A stretch of DNA of 64,000 nucleotides. Source: Treponema primitia ZAS-2 (GTDB lineage Bacteria; Spirochaetota; Spirochaetia; Treponematales; Breznakiellaceae). Below the pieces are notes generated by a model, which saw only the letters and a list, made by a program, of their open reading frames with translations, was not told where the DNA came from and made no database searches. Location of the stretch: assembly GCF_000214375.1 (NCBI RefSeq), contig NC_015578.1, positions 3,596,001 through 3,660,000 on the forward strand, in the 5' to 3' direction. The position numbers and the translations under genes are program-made. Positions 26,548 through 35,067 of this stretch are shown here, in pieces (position 1 is the first letter of the stretch; the number at the start of each line of letters is the position of its first letter).

Positions 26548-26620
26548 CGGAGGGTTGGCTAGTGGTTAAGCCGCCAGTTTTGGGAACTGGCTGTCGGGGG
26601 TTCGAATCCCCCCTCTCCGA
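26548..26620 (+). tRNA. tRNA-Pro (anticodon UGG)
   Basis: 73 nt without encoded CCA. The acceptor stem is CGGAGGG paired with CTCTCCG (one G-T pair), with discriminator A. D-arm GGCT/AGCC. Anticodon stem CCAGT/ACTGG with loop TTTGGGA, which gives anticodon TGG. Variable loop of 5 nt. T-arm GGGGG/CCCCC with loop TTCGAAT. The C1-G72 pair and A73 fit bacterial tRNA-Pro. Confidence 0.9.
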
Positions 26621-26909
26621 AAAAATTAAAACCACCAAAAAACAGGGGGATTCGAAGCGGAGCCACCGCCGACCAACGGGAGGAAAAGGCGCCATGGATG
26701 GCGCCGACAGGTGGCGTAGCCGGGGGTGGAGGAGCAAACAGGACGAACCCCAAAGGGGTGAGTGGGTGTGAGCGCCGACCAACGGGAGGGAAAAGCGCCA
26801 TGGATGGCGCTGGAAGCGAACACCCCGGCCTGGAAGCCCGTAGCAGGATGCGTAGGGCTGGAAGGTTTGCGACGGAACCCCGAATCCCCCCTCTCCGAAA
26901 AAAGTTAAA
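26603..26909. mobile_element. Small repeat element next to tRNA-Pro, flanked by a duplicated tRNA 3' end
   Basis: The tRNA 3' end plus its downstream A-rich tail (26603-26630) is repeated almost exactly at 26881-26909, 278 bp downstream (one inserted G, otherwise identical). The enclosed segment has no convincing ORF. It holds two copies of a block of about 39 nt beginning CGCCGACCAACGGGAGG (26667 and 26773), each with a palindrome GCGCCATGGATGGCGC. This is the layout of a tRNA-targeted insertion with attL/attR-like ends, or of a tandem duplication of a repeat unit. It is non-autonomous because no integrase is present. Confidence 0.6.
26667..26811. repeat. Two copies of a palindrome-bearing block
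   Basis: Copy 1 lies at about 26667-26706 and copy 2 at about 26773-26811. Each contains an 18-nt hairpin with 8-bp arms (26688-26705 and 26794-26811). The outermost pair is G-C in copy 1 and A-T in copy 2, a compensatory change. Confidence 0.75.
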
Positions 26910-26917
26910 GCGGAGCC

Positions 26918-27625
26918 CTAATCGTCATCGCCCCCGGGGGGGAACATGTAGAGGTCAGGGAGCTTGAAAGTCCGGCCCATGGAGAAGGAACCCGCAGAAC
27001 GGGATTCGCTGACCACCGGAACCTGGAAAAAATGGTTCAGGGTTTCCAGGCCTTCGCTTTCAATCCGTATGGAGTATTCAAAGGGTTTACGGATATCAGC
27101 CGTATCCGCCGGGATAGATTCAGGCCAGAAGGTAAAAGTCCCCTGGGTGTTCGCCACCAGGCTATAGGGGTTCTGCCAGCCCTGGTCTTTCATGGGCACC
27201 AGGATCCCATCCCGCCATAATTCCACGCTTACATTAGCCATGGGTGAAAAATTGATGCCATTAAAGACCCTGCCCACAATGGTTGGAATATTAAAGGCCG
27301 GAAGGTCCTTGGTCTTGGCCTCCGGCTGGGAATGGTTGGAATTGGGCCGCTGGTTGTGACTGACCCTTTTGAAGGCCTCAAAAACCAGGGTCGCGGTGTC
27401 CGCCGCGCTTTGCTGCTTTTTGATGGTTTCCTGTTCAATCCGGGCGGCGCCCCGGTTGGAAATAATATAATAGGGGGGCACACGGTTCAGGACAAAGCAA
27501 GCCACATCGGTCCGACACCTTTCGCAGAGGCAGAGCTTGTCCGGATTGCCCTTGCTTTCAATGGAAGCGCAAATCTCATCTATCGTCGTAAAAACAATAT
27601 CCTCTGTGGTATTATGTATCTCCAT
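26918..27625 (-). CDS. ComFB-domain protein with C-terminal carboxypeptidase-regulatory/Ig-like domain
   Basis: The start MEIHNTTEDIVF is chosen because GGGAGG lies 6 nt upstream. Residues 1-75 match the late-competence ComFB family, including the cysteine-rich KLCLCERCRTDVACFVLNRVPP and YIISNRG. After a polar linker, residues about 110-235 form a beta-rich module (IPTIVGRVFNGINFSPMANVSVELWRDG) like carboxypeptidase-regulatory/SpaA-type folds. ComFB proteins are associated with competence or pilus genes in Bacillus and with cyclic-nucleotide binding in cyanobacteria. The fusion to a beta-sandwich is unusual. It starts 14 bp after the HD-hydrolase stop, so the two are probably one operon. Confidence 0.65.
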   Translation of the reverse strand: MEIHNTTEDIVFTTIDEICASIESKGNPDKLCLCERCRTDVACFVLNRVPPYYIISNRGAARIEQETIKKQQSAADTATLVFEAFKRVSHNQRPNSNHSQPEAKTKDLPAFNIPTIVGRVFNGINFSPMANVSVELWRDGILVPMKDQGWQNPYSLVANTQGTFTFWPESIPADTADIRKPFEYSIRIESEGLETLNHFFQVPVVSESRSAGSFSMGRTFKLPDLYMFPPGGDDD

Positions 27626-27639
27626 TACGAACCTCCCGG

Positions 27640-28923
27640 TTACATCAAATTTAACCATTTTTTGCGTATATGCAATATCTCGTTAAGCTTCGAGCATGAT
27701 TTTACCCTGTTTTCATGCTCAGGATCCACAAATATCCGTATAATTCGCAAAGATTTTACAAAACTTTCCACGGATCCGGCATTAAAAACGCTGGAACTTT
27801 CGGAAAAGTAACAGCCCTCATCGCTGACATAGAGGCCGGTCTCAAAAGAAATGGGCTCAGGCACATCAATAAGTACATCCTCGGGGCGCAGGGTCTCCCC
27901 TAAGGCTTCGGAAAGCTCTGTCGCCAGGGCTTCCTCGTACCGGGAACGGCGGCTTATATCCAGCAAATCCCGGTGATCCGCCCCGTTAAAGGGAAATTCT
28001 GCCACCGCCCCGTAAAACCGCCCTATCCGGACCTGCTCGACTAGGCGAAACAGGGGGTGGGGCCGGCTGGCCAGGAGGGCAAACAAACCGGCGTCATCCA
28101 GGCCGTAGAGCTCCTCCGCCCGGATGATCCCCTCTTCAAGCCCGGCCAGAAGGGCTTTTTTTACCATCCCTGTGGCAGAACGTACTATAGGGTGCCAGTA
28201 AACTGCCCGGTACATCAGGTATTTTGAAAAAAGGATGGATTCCACGCTGGGAATTCCCTTGCTATCGATGGTTACTCCCTGTTCCTGATGGGGATAGAGG
28301 CGGCTCAGAATAAAATCTACATCCTGGGCGCCGTAGGGAACCCCGCAGTACCGGGCATCCCGGTTCAAATAGTCCAGTTTATCCGGGTCCAGGACCCCGG
28401 AAAGGAGCTTACGGTAAAAAACCGGTTCCTTTTCACTGCCCACGGGAAGCCCGGTGTCCACAATGGCGGCGCTCAGAGCAGGGTCGCCTCCGGCACGGGC
28501 TACCAAAGACTTTACCGGCTCACTGAGTATAATCTCCGCGGTAAGTTCTTCATGGCGGCGCAGGGGCAGTTCCTTAAGTGAATGGGTGTAGGGAAAATGG
28601 CCCAGATCGTGGAGCAATGCGGCGCAGAGAAAAGAAACTGCCCCGACCGGACTCAGCCAGGATTCGGCGCCCCGGTTTGCCAGGTTTAAAAGAAGACGCC
28701 GGGCCAAATGGTAAACCCCGATGGAATGAGCAGCCCTGGTATGGGTGGCCCCGGGATAGACCGCATAGGCAGGGCCAAGCTGAAATATCCGGTAGAGCCG
28801 CATAAAGGGCGCCGATTTAGTCAGCGCCGCCAGTTCCGGGGTAAGATATATATGCCCCCACAGTACATCCCTGATGGGATCCGTAAACCCATCCCGAAGC
28901 GCGGCATACACATCCTGACCCAT
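27640..28923 (-). CDS. HD-superfamily phosphohydrolase (dNTPase-like)
   Basis: The 427-residue protein has GATHTRAAHSIGVYHLARRL and the HD motif ALLHDLGHFPYTHSLK (His-Asp metal ligands), then DTGLPVG, PDKLDYLNRDARYCGVPYG and related blocks of the YpgQ/SAMHD1-like COG1078 group. These enzymes hydrolyse dNTPs or other phosphoesters in the cytoplasm. No clear Shine-Dalgarno precedes the ATG at 28923. The ComFB-like gene follows directly. Confidence 0.85.
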   Translation of the reverse strand: MGQDVYAALRDGFTDPIRDVLWGHIYLTPELAALTKSAPFMRLYRIFQLGPAYAVYPGATHTRAAHSIGVYHLARRLLLNLANRGAESWLSPVGAVSFLCAALLHDLGHFPYTHSLKELPLRRHEELTAEIILSEPVKSLVARAGGDPALSAAIVDTGLPVGSEKEPVFYRKLLSGVLDPDKLDYLNRDARYCGVPYGAQDVDFILSRLYPHQEQGVTIDSKGIPSVESILFSKYLMYRAVYWHPIVRSATGMVKKALLAGLEEGIIRAEELYGLDDAGLFALLASRPHPLFRLVEQVRIGRFYGAVAEFPFNGADHRDLLDISRRSRYEEALATELSEALGETLRPEDVLIDVPEPISFETGLYVSDEGCYFSESSSVFNAGSVESFVKSLRIIRIFVDPEHENRVKSCSKLNEILHIRKKWLNLM

Positions 28924-29000
28924 GATAAAATACTACCCGTGCAGGTGATTCCTGTCCATCCCTTTGATCTTTCTTTCCATTCGCGCTAGAATATAGCATT

Positions 29001-29606
29001 ATGGGAATGGCAATTAAATCCTGGAAGGTTTTAATAGGGACGGTGGTATTTACCTGTTCCGCTGCCTTTTTGTTACCCGGCCAGGAATTCGGCAGTTCTG
29101 CAGATTTAGCGGAACCGCTTGCCCTGGAGGAAGAGCAGGCTTTTAATCAGGGACCTGTACCGGAAGCCCTACGGCTGCCCCAGCGGGGGGGAGAGTCGCC
29201 CCGCTACCCCCGGGATTTGGTCATCGGGGAACTGGGCCAGGGGACTGCCCCTGATGGCGCTTGGCGCTTGGCCCGGAATCTGCTGCAGGGGGTTCTTTCG
29301 GGGAATCGGGAATCGGCCCTCCTTGGGGGGATTGATCCCGGCATGCTCGAGGAATTGTTCGCCGGCCTGGAGCCCCTGGGGTCCCAGCGCTACCGCATTG
29401 GGGGCGGCCGGGAAGAGCCGGATGGCAGCACATCCTTTCTGTTTCGTTTTATTGGAAGAGATCAGAGCTTGGCGGGGGAACTGTACCTCAGGCTCAATGA
29501 AAGTACCTGGAAAATTGAAGATATTATTGTAGAGGAAGCACGGAATATTTCTGAGGGAGGAAACAGCTACAAGTTTGATTTCTCTCCCTATGAACGATTC
29601 TTTTAG
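29001..29606 (+). CDS. Exported protein of unknown function
   Basis: The 201-residue protein has a signal peptide (KSWKVLIGTVVFTCSAAFLLPGQ). The start may be 29001 or 29007; neither has a clear ribosome-binding site. The mature part has an alpha/beta look and the C-terminal phrase ELYLRLNESTWKIEDIIVEE, resembling small periplasmic proteins with a NTF2/DUF-type fold, but I recognise no family. It lies 11 bp upstream of the PilZ gene, probably in the same operon. Confidence 0.6.
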   Translation: MGMAIKSWKVLIGTVVFTCSAAFLLPGQEFGSSADLAEPLALEEEQAFNQGPVPEALRLPQRGGESPRYPRDLVIGELGQGTAPDGAWRLARNLLQGVLSGNRESALLGGIDPGMLEELFAGLEPLGSQRYRIGGGREEPDGSTSFLFRFIGRDQSLAGELYLRLNESTWKIEDIIVEEARNISEGGNSYKFDFSPYERFF

Positions 29607-29617
29607 CCTGGAGGGGT

Positions 29618-30850
29618 ATGGCAACACCGATTAAGCGTATTGAAAAGGATTTTTTTCTCAAAGTACTGTATGACGAACAGCTTCCTATCATTTTTTTACG
29701 GAACCGTACCGAATATGTGCTGCGTGTTGAGCGGCCTGCCAAGGATGAAATTCAGCTCCAGTCGGATCGCCCCATACCGGGGCTGAAACCCCGGAAAAAA
29801 ATGGATCTGATGTTTGAGCACCATGGGCAGGTCATAACCTTTTCCCTGGAAGTGAGGACCCTCCGGGATAACCACATCACCGCTGCAACCCCGGAATTTA
29901 TGTATAAAAACCTGGCCCGCTCCCATTCCCGGGTGGTCACCCCCCCGGATCTACAGATCCAGTTTACTTTCCGGGGAGACCGGTATTCCCTTTCCTTCCC
30001 TAAAATACCCGAATACGAAACCGGGGAAATTGCCGAATTTATGAAAAACCTGGACCCCCACAACCTCTCGGGACTCATCGATCAACTGGCAGAGTGGGTC
30101 AAAGGTTTTGCCAGTGGCTACAAAATGATCATTTTTAAGGATGTGCATCCCAACACGGCGGAAGAAAAAATCCTGGCAGAAACCGGCAAGACCTTATTTC
30201 TGGCCTCCACCCTGGGCTCCCTGCCCCACACGGACCCCCTCCCCAAAAAACGGCTGATTACCGACGATATGCTGAAACGCTATCTGGAAAGTACCGGGGT
30301 AGGACAGAAGTTTCTGGATGACGCCGCTGCCCGGTTCATCCGCTCCAAATTTGACAGTGGCATCTATTCGGACCTTTGGGTTCCCATCATCTTTCAGGAA
30401 TATGTGATTGGGTATATCCACATCTGGATTAGCAAGGAAGGGCTTGCCCCCCTGAATTACGATATTATTGAGACCGTCTACCAGTTCGCCCGGATTTTAG
30501 CTTTCTCCCTGAAGATCAATGGCTATTTTGAATCGGGGAAAATCAAAAATGAACCCTTTGCGGGGAATGTTATCGATATCAGCGCATCGGGGCTGCTCTT
30601 CGCCTACCCCCATTCGGATCTGGCTGCCGCCCTGCTACCGGATAGTGAGCTTTCGGTTAAACTGACCGCCCCCAAAAGGACGGTCAACGCCACTGCCCAC
30701 ATAGTACGGCGGTTTAAGGACGCCAGCGCCAACTACTTCGGCTGCCAGTTCCTGGATATAGCCCCGGAGGATATACGGTTTCTCTTTGAGTACATTTACG
30801 GAAAGCCCTTTACCGATGCGGACGCATCTTTCCTCACTGGCCATGTTTAG
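29618..30850 (+). CDS. DUF1577-type PilZ-domain protein of spirochaetes
   Basis: The 410-residue protein has GGAGG 4 nt upstream. The N-terminal domain (EYVLRVERPAKDEIQLQSD ...) looks like a YcgR-type N-domain. The central part contains a GAF-like segment (FIRSKFDSGIYSDLWVPIIF). The C-terminal about 100 residues are a PilZ barrel (NVIDISASGLLFAY, YFGCQFLDIAPEDIRFLFEYIYG). The DxSxxG half of the c-di-GMP motif is present, but no RxxxR precedes it, so nucleotide binding is uncertain. A motility or adhesion output role is likely. Confidence 0.75.
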   Translation: MATPIKRIEKDFFLKVLYDEQLPIIFLRNRTEYVLRVERPAKDEIQLQSDRPIPGLKPRKKMDLMFEHHGQVITFSLEVRTLRDNHITAATPEFMYKNLARSHSRVVTPPDLQIQFTFRGDRYSLSFPKIPEYETGEIAEFMKNLDPHNLSGLIDQLAEWVKGFASGYKMIIFKDVHPNTAEEKILAETGKTLFLASTLGSLPHTDPLPKKRLITDDMLKRYLESTGVGQKFLDDAAARFIRSKFDSGIYSDLWVPIIFQEYVIGYIHIWISKEGLAPLNYDIIETVYQFARILAFSLKINGYFESGKIKNEPFAGNVIDISASGLLFAYPHSDLAAALLPDSELSVKLTAPKRTVNATAHIVRRFKDASANYFGCQFLDIAPEDIRFLFEYIYGKPFTDADASFLTGHV

Positions 30851-30855
30851 GGGTT

Positions 30856-31440
30856 TCAGAAACGGTCCACATCCCAGGGCGTAATATCTGACAAGACATC
30901 TTCTACAGAAGTATCCTTACTAACATTGAAACGCCGCTTTATGGCAACGGCGTTTCGTTTTTCGTTAAAAACCATGCCGAGGTTCCAGTATTCCACCGCA
31001 GCAAACAGGGCGTTTCCCCCGTCAAAGTTGTCGCTGTTGGCTCCTCTGAAAGAGACATAGTCCCCCAGGTGGTCAGCCTGCTGTTCATTGATACATTGGA
31101 GACGTTTCCGATTAAAGACATTCCACTTTTCCAGGTCTTTGAAGCCCTCCCCCTGGTCCTCGACGATAAGATGGGCCGTTTCAAGGGTAAGCTTATACCA
31201 TATTCTTACTATTTTATTGGGATCATTATTATTGCCATGTTTTACGGCATTTTTAATGATCTCCGATATCTGCTGTTCCAGAAGGTTAAATCCCCGTATT
31301 CCTGAGGGGGCAGTCCGAATCAGCTCCATGGTATAATGCCTGATCCGAGTAAAATCAGAGGGAAATTCCCTATAGTCCATTCCGGTCTTATCAAATAAGG
31401 GCGAAGAACCGTCTATTTCTATCTCGAAATTTTCTTTCAT
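30856..31440 (-). CDS. Anti-sigma-factor-type serine kinase (HATPase_c_2, RsbW/SpoIIAB-like)
   Basis: The 194-residue protein has a GHKL ATPase fold. The N-box is EIIKNAVKHGN and the G1 box VEDQGEGF. GGNALFAAVEY probably covers the G2/ATP-lid region. Such proteins bind a sigma factor or other target and phosphorylate a STAS antagonist on Ser. A STAS gene lies directly upstream in the same direction (22 bp gap), which is the expected partner. AGAGGG lies 7 nt before the ATG. The 3' end is convergent with the PilZ gene, only 5 bp apart. Confidence 0.8.
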   Translation of the reverse strand: MKENFEIEIDGSSPLFDKTGMDYREFPSDFTRIRHYTMELIRTAPSGIRGFNLLEQQISEIIKNAVKHGNNNDPNKIVRIWYKLTLETAHLIVEDQGEGFKDLEKWNVFNRKRLQCINEQQADHLGDYVSFRGANSDNFDGGNALFAAVEYWNLGMVFNEKRNAVAIKRRFNVSKDTSVEDVLSDITPWDVDRF

Positions 31441-31463
31441 ACCTAAACCCTCTTTGCAGTTCC

Positions 31464-31802
31464 CTAGACATTGACTTTCTTCATAGCCTCGTCCAAGGTC
31501 GCCGTAATAGGGAAGTACCCCATCAATTTTGTCAATTCGATTACCTTTTTAACTGAGCCGTGAATATTGGTTATAGCAAGCTTAAGATTTAATTTTTTAA
31601 TAGTGGAGGCTATATAGATGAGGGCGCCGATGCCACTGGAATCGATATACTCAACTTCGTCAAGGTTTATGATAAAGCGCTCGATCTTTTTCTCCAGCAT
31701 CTTCACCAGCAAATCCTTGAGTTTATACGAATTATACAGATCCAGCTCTCCCTGAACATCAATGATGTATATTTCCTGGTTCTTCCGTATCCTTAGTTCC
31801 AT
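31464..31802 (-). CDS. STAS-domain anti-sigma-factor antagonist
   Basis: The start MELRIRKNQEIY is chosen because AGGA lies just upstream; the longer reading frame to 31844 is unlikely. The 112-residue protein is a single STAS domain. VQGELDLYNSYKL and the phosphorylation loop EVEYIDSSGIGALIYIA carry the Ser that is phosphorylated by RsbW-like kinases. It forms a switch with the downstream kinase. The sigma factor or other target is not encoded here. Confidence 0.85.
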   Translation of the reverse strand: MELRIRKNQEIYIIDVQGELDLYNSYKLKDLLVKMLEKKIERFIINLDEVEYIDSSGIGALIYIASTIKKLNLKLAITNIHGSVKKVIELTKLMGYFPITATLDEAMKKVNV

Positions 31803-31901
31803 ACAATTCCTATATAAAAACAAGCTTTCCTGAAATAGCCACATGAAATGGCAAAAGAAAACCCAAATTTATAGGTATTAGTGTAATAGCATTAGAGGGG
31901 A

Positions 31902-31931
31902 TTGTCAACAAGTTAATTTAAAGGGTATAGT
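31902..31931 (+). promoter_or_regulatory. Promoter of the hprK-HPr-ntr-lexA-holA operon
   Basis: -35 TTGTCA at 31902-31907, 18-nt spacer, -10 TATAGT at 31926-31931, about 36 nt before the hprK start. Confidence 0.6.
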
Positions 31932-31966
31932 ATGCCACTTTTATCGGCCTTGTCAGAGGGTTTCCC

Positions 31967-32974
31967 TTGTTCTATGATATCCCTATGGCGGAAAAGCAGT
32001 TTACCGTTTTGGATCTTATTGATATAGATCTGAAGGAACATAACTCTCTCAACCTGCACTGTATTGGGGGCCGTAAAGGGCTTTCCCGGGAAATAGCCAG
32101 CCCGGATTTAAACCACCCCGGCTTGGCTATTTCCGGCTTTTACAATATTTTTGCCCACCAGCGTATCCAATTGTTCGGGCGGGGAGAGGTGGCCTACCTG
32201 AACAAGCTGGAAGCCGAGGGCAACCAGGACACGATCAGGCAGATGTTCACCTATATCATCCCCTGCTGCATTTTTACCTATAATCTTACCCCCACCAGGA
32301 CTTTCTTCGAGGCCGCCGAAGCGGCGGAGTGCCCGGTGCTTCAAACAGACCTGGAAACCGCAGATTTTTCTTCCCGGCTCATGCGGATACTCTCTAATGT
32401 GTTCGCCCCCAGGCAGAGCGTTCATGGGGTGTTGGTGGAGGTATACGGCCTGGGGATCCTCATCCTGGGGGATTCCGGGGTTGGGAAGAGCGAAACCGCC
32501 CTGGAGCTGATAGAACGGGGACACCGGCTGGTGGCGGATGATGTGGTGGAAATACTCTGCGTAAACGGCAATACCCTCATCGGCGCCGGGGCGAATAAGA
32601 TTATCGGTCACCACATGGAGATCCGGGGCTTGGGGATTATCAATATTACCCACCTTTTTGGGGTTCGGGCTATCCGGGACCAGAAACGGATACAGTTGGT
32701 GGTTAAATTGGAGGAGTGGGATTCTTCCAAGATGTATGACCGTCTGGGTATGGAAGAAAAATTTGCCGAATTTCTGGGGGTCAGTATCCCCAAATTGGAA
32801 ATTCCCGTAAAACCCGGGCGGAATATTCCCATTATTATAGAAACCGCCGCTATGAATGAACGGCTTAAGAAAATGGGGTACAATTCGGCCAGGGAATTCA
32901 ATCAGAATATTCTAAAATGGATTGAAAGTGATGCTACCCGCTCGGTGTATTTCGGGCAGGATGATATTATATAA
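31967..32974 (+). CDS. hprK: HPr kinase/phosphorylase
   Basis: The 335-residue protein (from the TTG, which has AGAGGG 6 nt upstream) has an alternative ATG at 31985 without a ribosome-binding site. It phosphorylates HPr on Ser46 with ATP or pyrophosphate, and also dephosphorylates it. SVHGVLVEVYGLGILILGDSG holds the catalytic His and Walker A (GDSGVGKS, 168-175). HRLVADD follows, and the family signature MEIRGLGIINITHLFG is intact. The HPr gene follows 16 bp downstream. In spirochaetes this pair often occurs without a full sugar PTS and is thought to be regulatory. Confidence 0.93.
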   Translation: MFYDIPMAEKQFTVLDLIDIDLKEHNSLNLHCIGGRKGLSREIASPDLNHPGLAISGFYNIFAHQRIQLFGRGEVAYLNKLEAEGNQDTIRQMFTYIIPCCIFTYNLTPTRTFFEAAEAAECPVLQTDLETADFSSRLMRILSNVFAPRQSVHGVLVEVYGLGILILGDSGVGKSETALELIERGHRLVADDVVEILCVNGNTLIGAGANKIIGHHMEIRGLGIINITHLFGVRAIRDQKRIQLVVKLEEWDSSKMYDRLGMEEKFAEFLGVSIPKLEIPVKPGRNIPIIIETAAMNERLKKMGYNSAREFNQNILKWIESDATRSVYFGQDDII

Positions 32975-32990
32975 CAGAGAGAAATAATTA

Positions 32991-33257
32991 ATGGTTGAAC
33001 AAATGGTGACAATTCAGAACAGAGCCGGAATCCATGCCCGTCCATCGGCTATGCTGGTGCAGACTGCCAAGGACTTTAAGTCTAACATCTATTTGGAAAA
33101 GGGAAACGACCGTATTAACGGCAAGTCCATCATGGGCATCCTTACCCTGGGCGCTTCCTACGGTACCGAAATTAAGGTTATCACCGAAGGGGAGGATGAG
33201 CAGGCGGCCCTGGAAGCCATGGTAAAGCTATTCGACCAAAAATTCGAAGAGGAATGA
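32991..33257 (+). CDS. ptsH: Phosphocarrier protein HPr
   Basis: The 88-residue protein has the active-site RAGIHARPSA with His15, and the regulatory site NGKSIMGI with Ser46, the HprK target. Both sites are intact, so it can be modified by enzyme I and by HprK. No enzyme I gene is in the window. A plausible acceptor, an EIIA domain fused to an antiporter, is encoded 5 kb downstream on the other strand. Confidence 0.95.
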   Translation: MVEQMVTIQNRAGIHARPSAMLVQTAKDFKSNIYLEKGNDRINGKSIMGILTLGASYGTEIKVITEGEDEQAALEAMVKLFDQKFEEE

Positions 33258-33270
33258 GGGCTCCTATCCA

Positions 33271-35067
33271 GTGAAAATGGTCCGGACTCGTCCAAAATAT
33301 TCTATTATTAATGTCCGGGTTTTAATTCTACTCTATGTTCTGCTCTGTATACTCACGGTTCTCTTTTCCCATACCTTCTTCATAGAAACTCTCCAGGACG
33401 GCAGCGTTCCGGATTTATTGAACCGTATCGTGTTTTTCACCGTCCCGGTGGTGCTGCTGGTATTCCTGGCTTTCTCCCTGGTACGCCTTATCTGGGATAT
33501 GGTACAGCGCCGGCTGGGCAGCAAATTCCAAGCCCGGCTGATCAGCTACTTTATCATCGCCGTGATACTTTCCGCAGCGCCGGTAACCATCATAACCGTC
33601 CAGTCGGTCTATGAGTTGGTACGGTTCTGGCGTTCCATTAATATCAGTGATACCCTCCAGTATGCCCGGAATTTGGCCCTGGAAAATTACACCATAAACC
33701 TGGAGCGGTTTGAAAAACTTTCCCTGAGCAGTGATTTTAACATCTCTAGGACCAGCCAAACGAAACTGTCCGTGCAGGACTTTCCCGAGGGGCTCCGGGC
33801 TATCCAGGACTTCTCTCCGGATGAAAACGGCAACTGGATCAGCCGGGCTTTTTTGGGGGACGAAACCCAGGAAATCAAAACTCTTCCGGGTAATCAACAG
33901 GGCTTTATATCCCGGGAACTTCCCCGGGATACAGACACGATCCGGTATGTACTCCCAAGCAAGGACCTGGTACGGGTACTCAGCTATCATCTGGGAGAAG
34001 GGTTTGACGCTGCCATAGCGGACATAGAGGAGGAACGGGCCCGGTTCGAGGTTATCAATTCCCTTGAGCTGAATGTAAAACCCCTGGTTGTCTACTATTA
34101 CGGGGTCTTTCTTTTCCCCACCCTGCTCATGACGATCATTATCACCCTTTCCTTTTCCCGGAAGATTACGGCGCCCATTGTGGAACTGGCGGAGGCTACT
34201 TCCCGGGTCGCGGAGGGGGATTTTTCCATCCAGATCGTCTCCCGCCCGGATGACGAGCTGGGGCGGCTGATTAGTTCCTTCAACGCCATGGTACAAAATC
34301 TGGAAAAATCCCAAACCGCCCTGCTCAAGGCGGAGAAAATTTCGGTCTGGCAGAGCATGGCTCAGCAACTGGCCCATGAGATAAAAAACCCCCTGACACC
34401 GATCAAATTATCCGCAGAACGGGTGCTCCGCCGCTGGCGGACCAAGCCTGAAGAGACCGGGGAAATACTGGAAAGCTCCATGCTGGCCATCATACAGGAG
34501 GTGGAAGGCCTCTCCACCATGCTTACCGAATTCCGTACCCTCTCCCGGCCTACAGAACTGTCCCGAAGCCAGACCATGATACGGGAACAGATTGAAGAAA
34601 ACATAGAAATTTACCGGGGCAGCTACCCGGAGGTGTTATTTGACATTGAGCATGTGGGAGCGAATATTTCGGTAAAAATGGAAAAACGCTACCTTTCCCA
34701 GATACTGACCAACCTGATCATCAACGGCATTGATGCCATGAACAACCAGGGCCGGCTGGAGATACGGACCGACCTTGTAAAAAAGCGGGAGAGCCGGTAT
34801 TGTAGACTGAGTATCAGGGATACCGGGAAGGGTATTGAAGAACAGGACCGGCCTGATGTCTTTACCCCCTATTTTACCACCAAGGAATCCGGCACCGGCC
34901 TGGGGCTTCCCATTATAGAACGGATAGTGAATGATCACGGGGGGACCATCTGGTTTAATTCGGCAGTAGGGGTGGGGACTACCTTTTTTATAGACCTGCC
35001 CCTGGATGAAGAGCCGCTGCCCCTTGAGGGCGCTCCGGACAACGGCGAAAATCAGGATAAGCAATGA
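33271..35067 (+). CDS. NtrY-like membrane sensor histidine kinase
   Basis: The 598-residue protein starts at GTG 33271 or ATG 33277. TMs lie at about 16-37, 55-77, 92-112 and 276-296, with an extracytoplasmic region between TM3 and TM4. HAMP at about 297-350, HisKA with His369 in QQLAHEIKNPLTPIKLSAERVLRRW (the NtrY-type H-box), and HATPase with NLIINGIDAM, DTGKGI and GTGLGLPI. It overlaps the response-regulator gene by 4 nt, so they form a cognate pair. The signal is unknown; nitrogen is a guess based on family only. Confidence 0.88.
   Translation: MKMVRTRPKYSIINVRVLILLYVLLCILTVLFSHTFFIETLQDGSVPDLLNRIVFFTVPVVLLVFLAFSLVRLIWDMVQRRLGSKFQARLISYFIIAVILSAAPVTIITVQSVYELVRFWRSINISDTLQYARNLALENYTINLERFEKLSLSSDFNISRTSQTKLSVQDFPEGLRAIQDFSPDENGNWISRAFLGDETQEIKTLPGNQQGFISRELPRDTDTIRYVLPSKDLVRVLSYHLGEGFDAAIADIEEERARFEVINSLELNVKPLVVYYYGVFLFPTLLMTIIITLSFSRKITAPIVELAEATSRVAEGDFSIQIVSRPDDELGRLISSFNAMVQNLEKSQTALLKAEKISVWQSMAQQLAHEIKNPLTPIKLSAERVLRRWRTKPEETGEILESSMLAIIQEVEGLSTMLTEFRTLSRPTELSRSQTMIREQIEENIEIYRGSYPEVLFDIEHVGANISVKMEKRYLSQILTNLIINGIDAMNNQGRLEIRTDLVKKRESRYCRLSIRDTGKGIEEQDRPDVFTPYFTTKESGTGLGLPIIERIVNDHGGTIWFNSAVGVGTTFFIDLPLDEEPLPLEGAPDNGENQDKQ

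Noticed and set aside
26426-26967. Several short ORFs in and around the tRNA-Pro repeat element
   Set aside because: They cross the tRNA and the palindromic repeats, and their translations simply repeat the repeat sequence.
33415-34377. 320-codon minus-strand ORF
   Set aside because: It is antisense to the NtrY-like kinase; no ribosome-binding site or motif.
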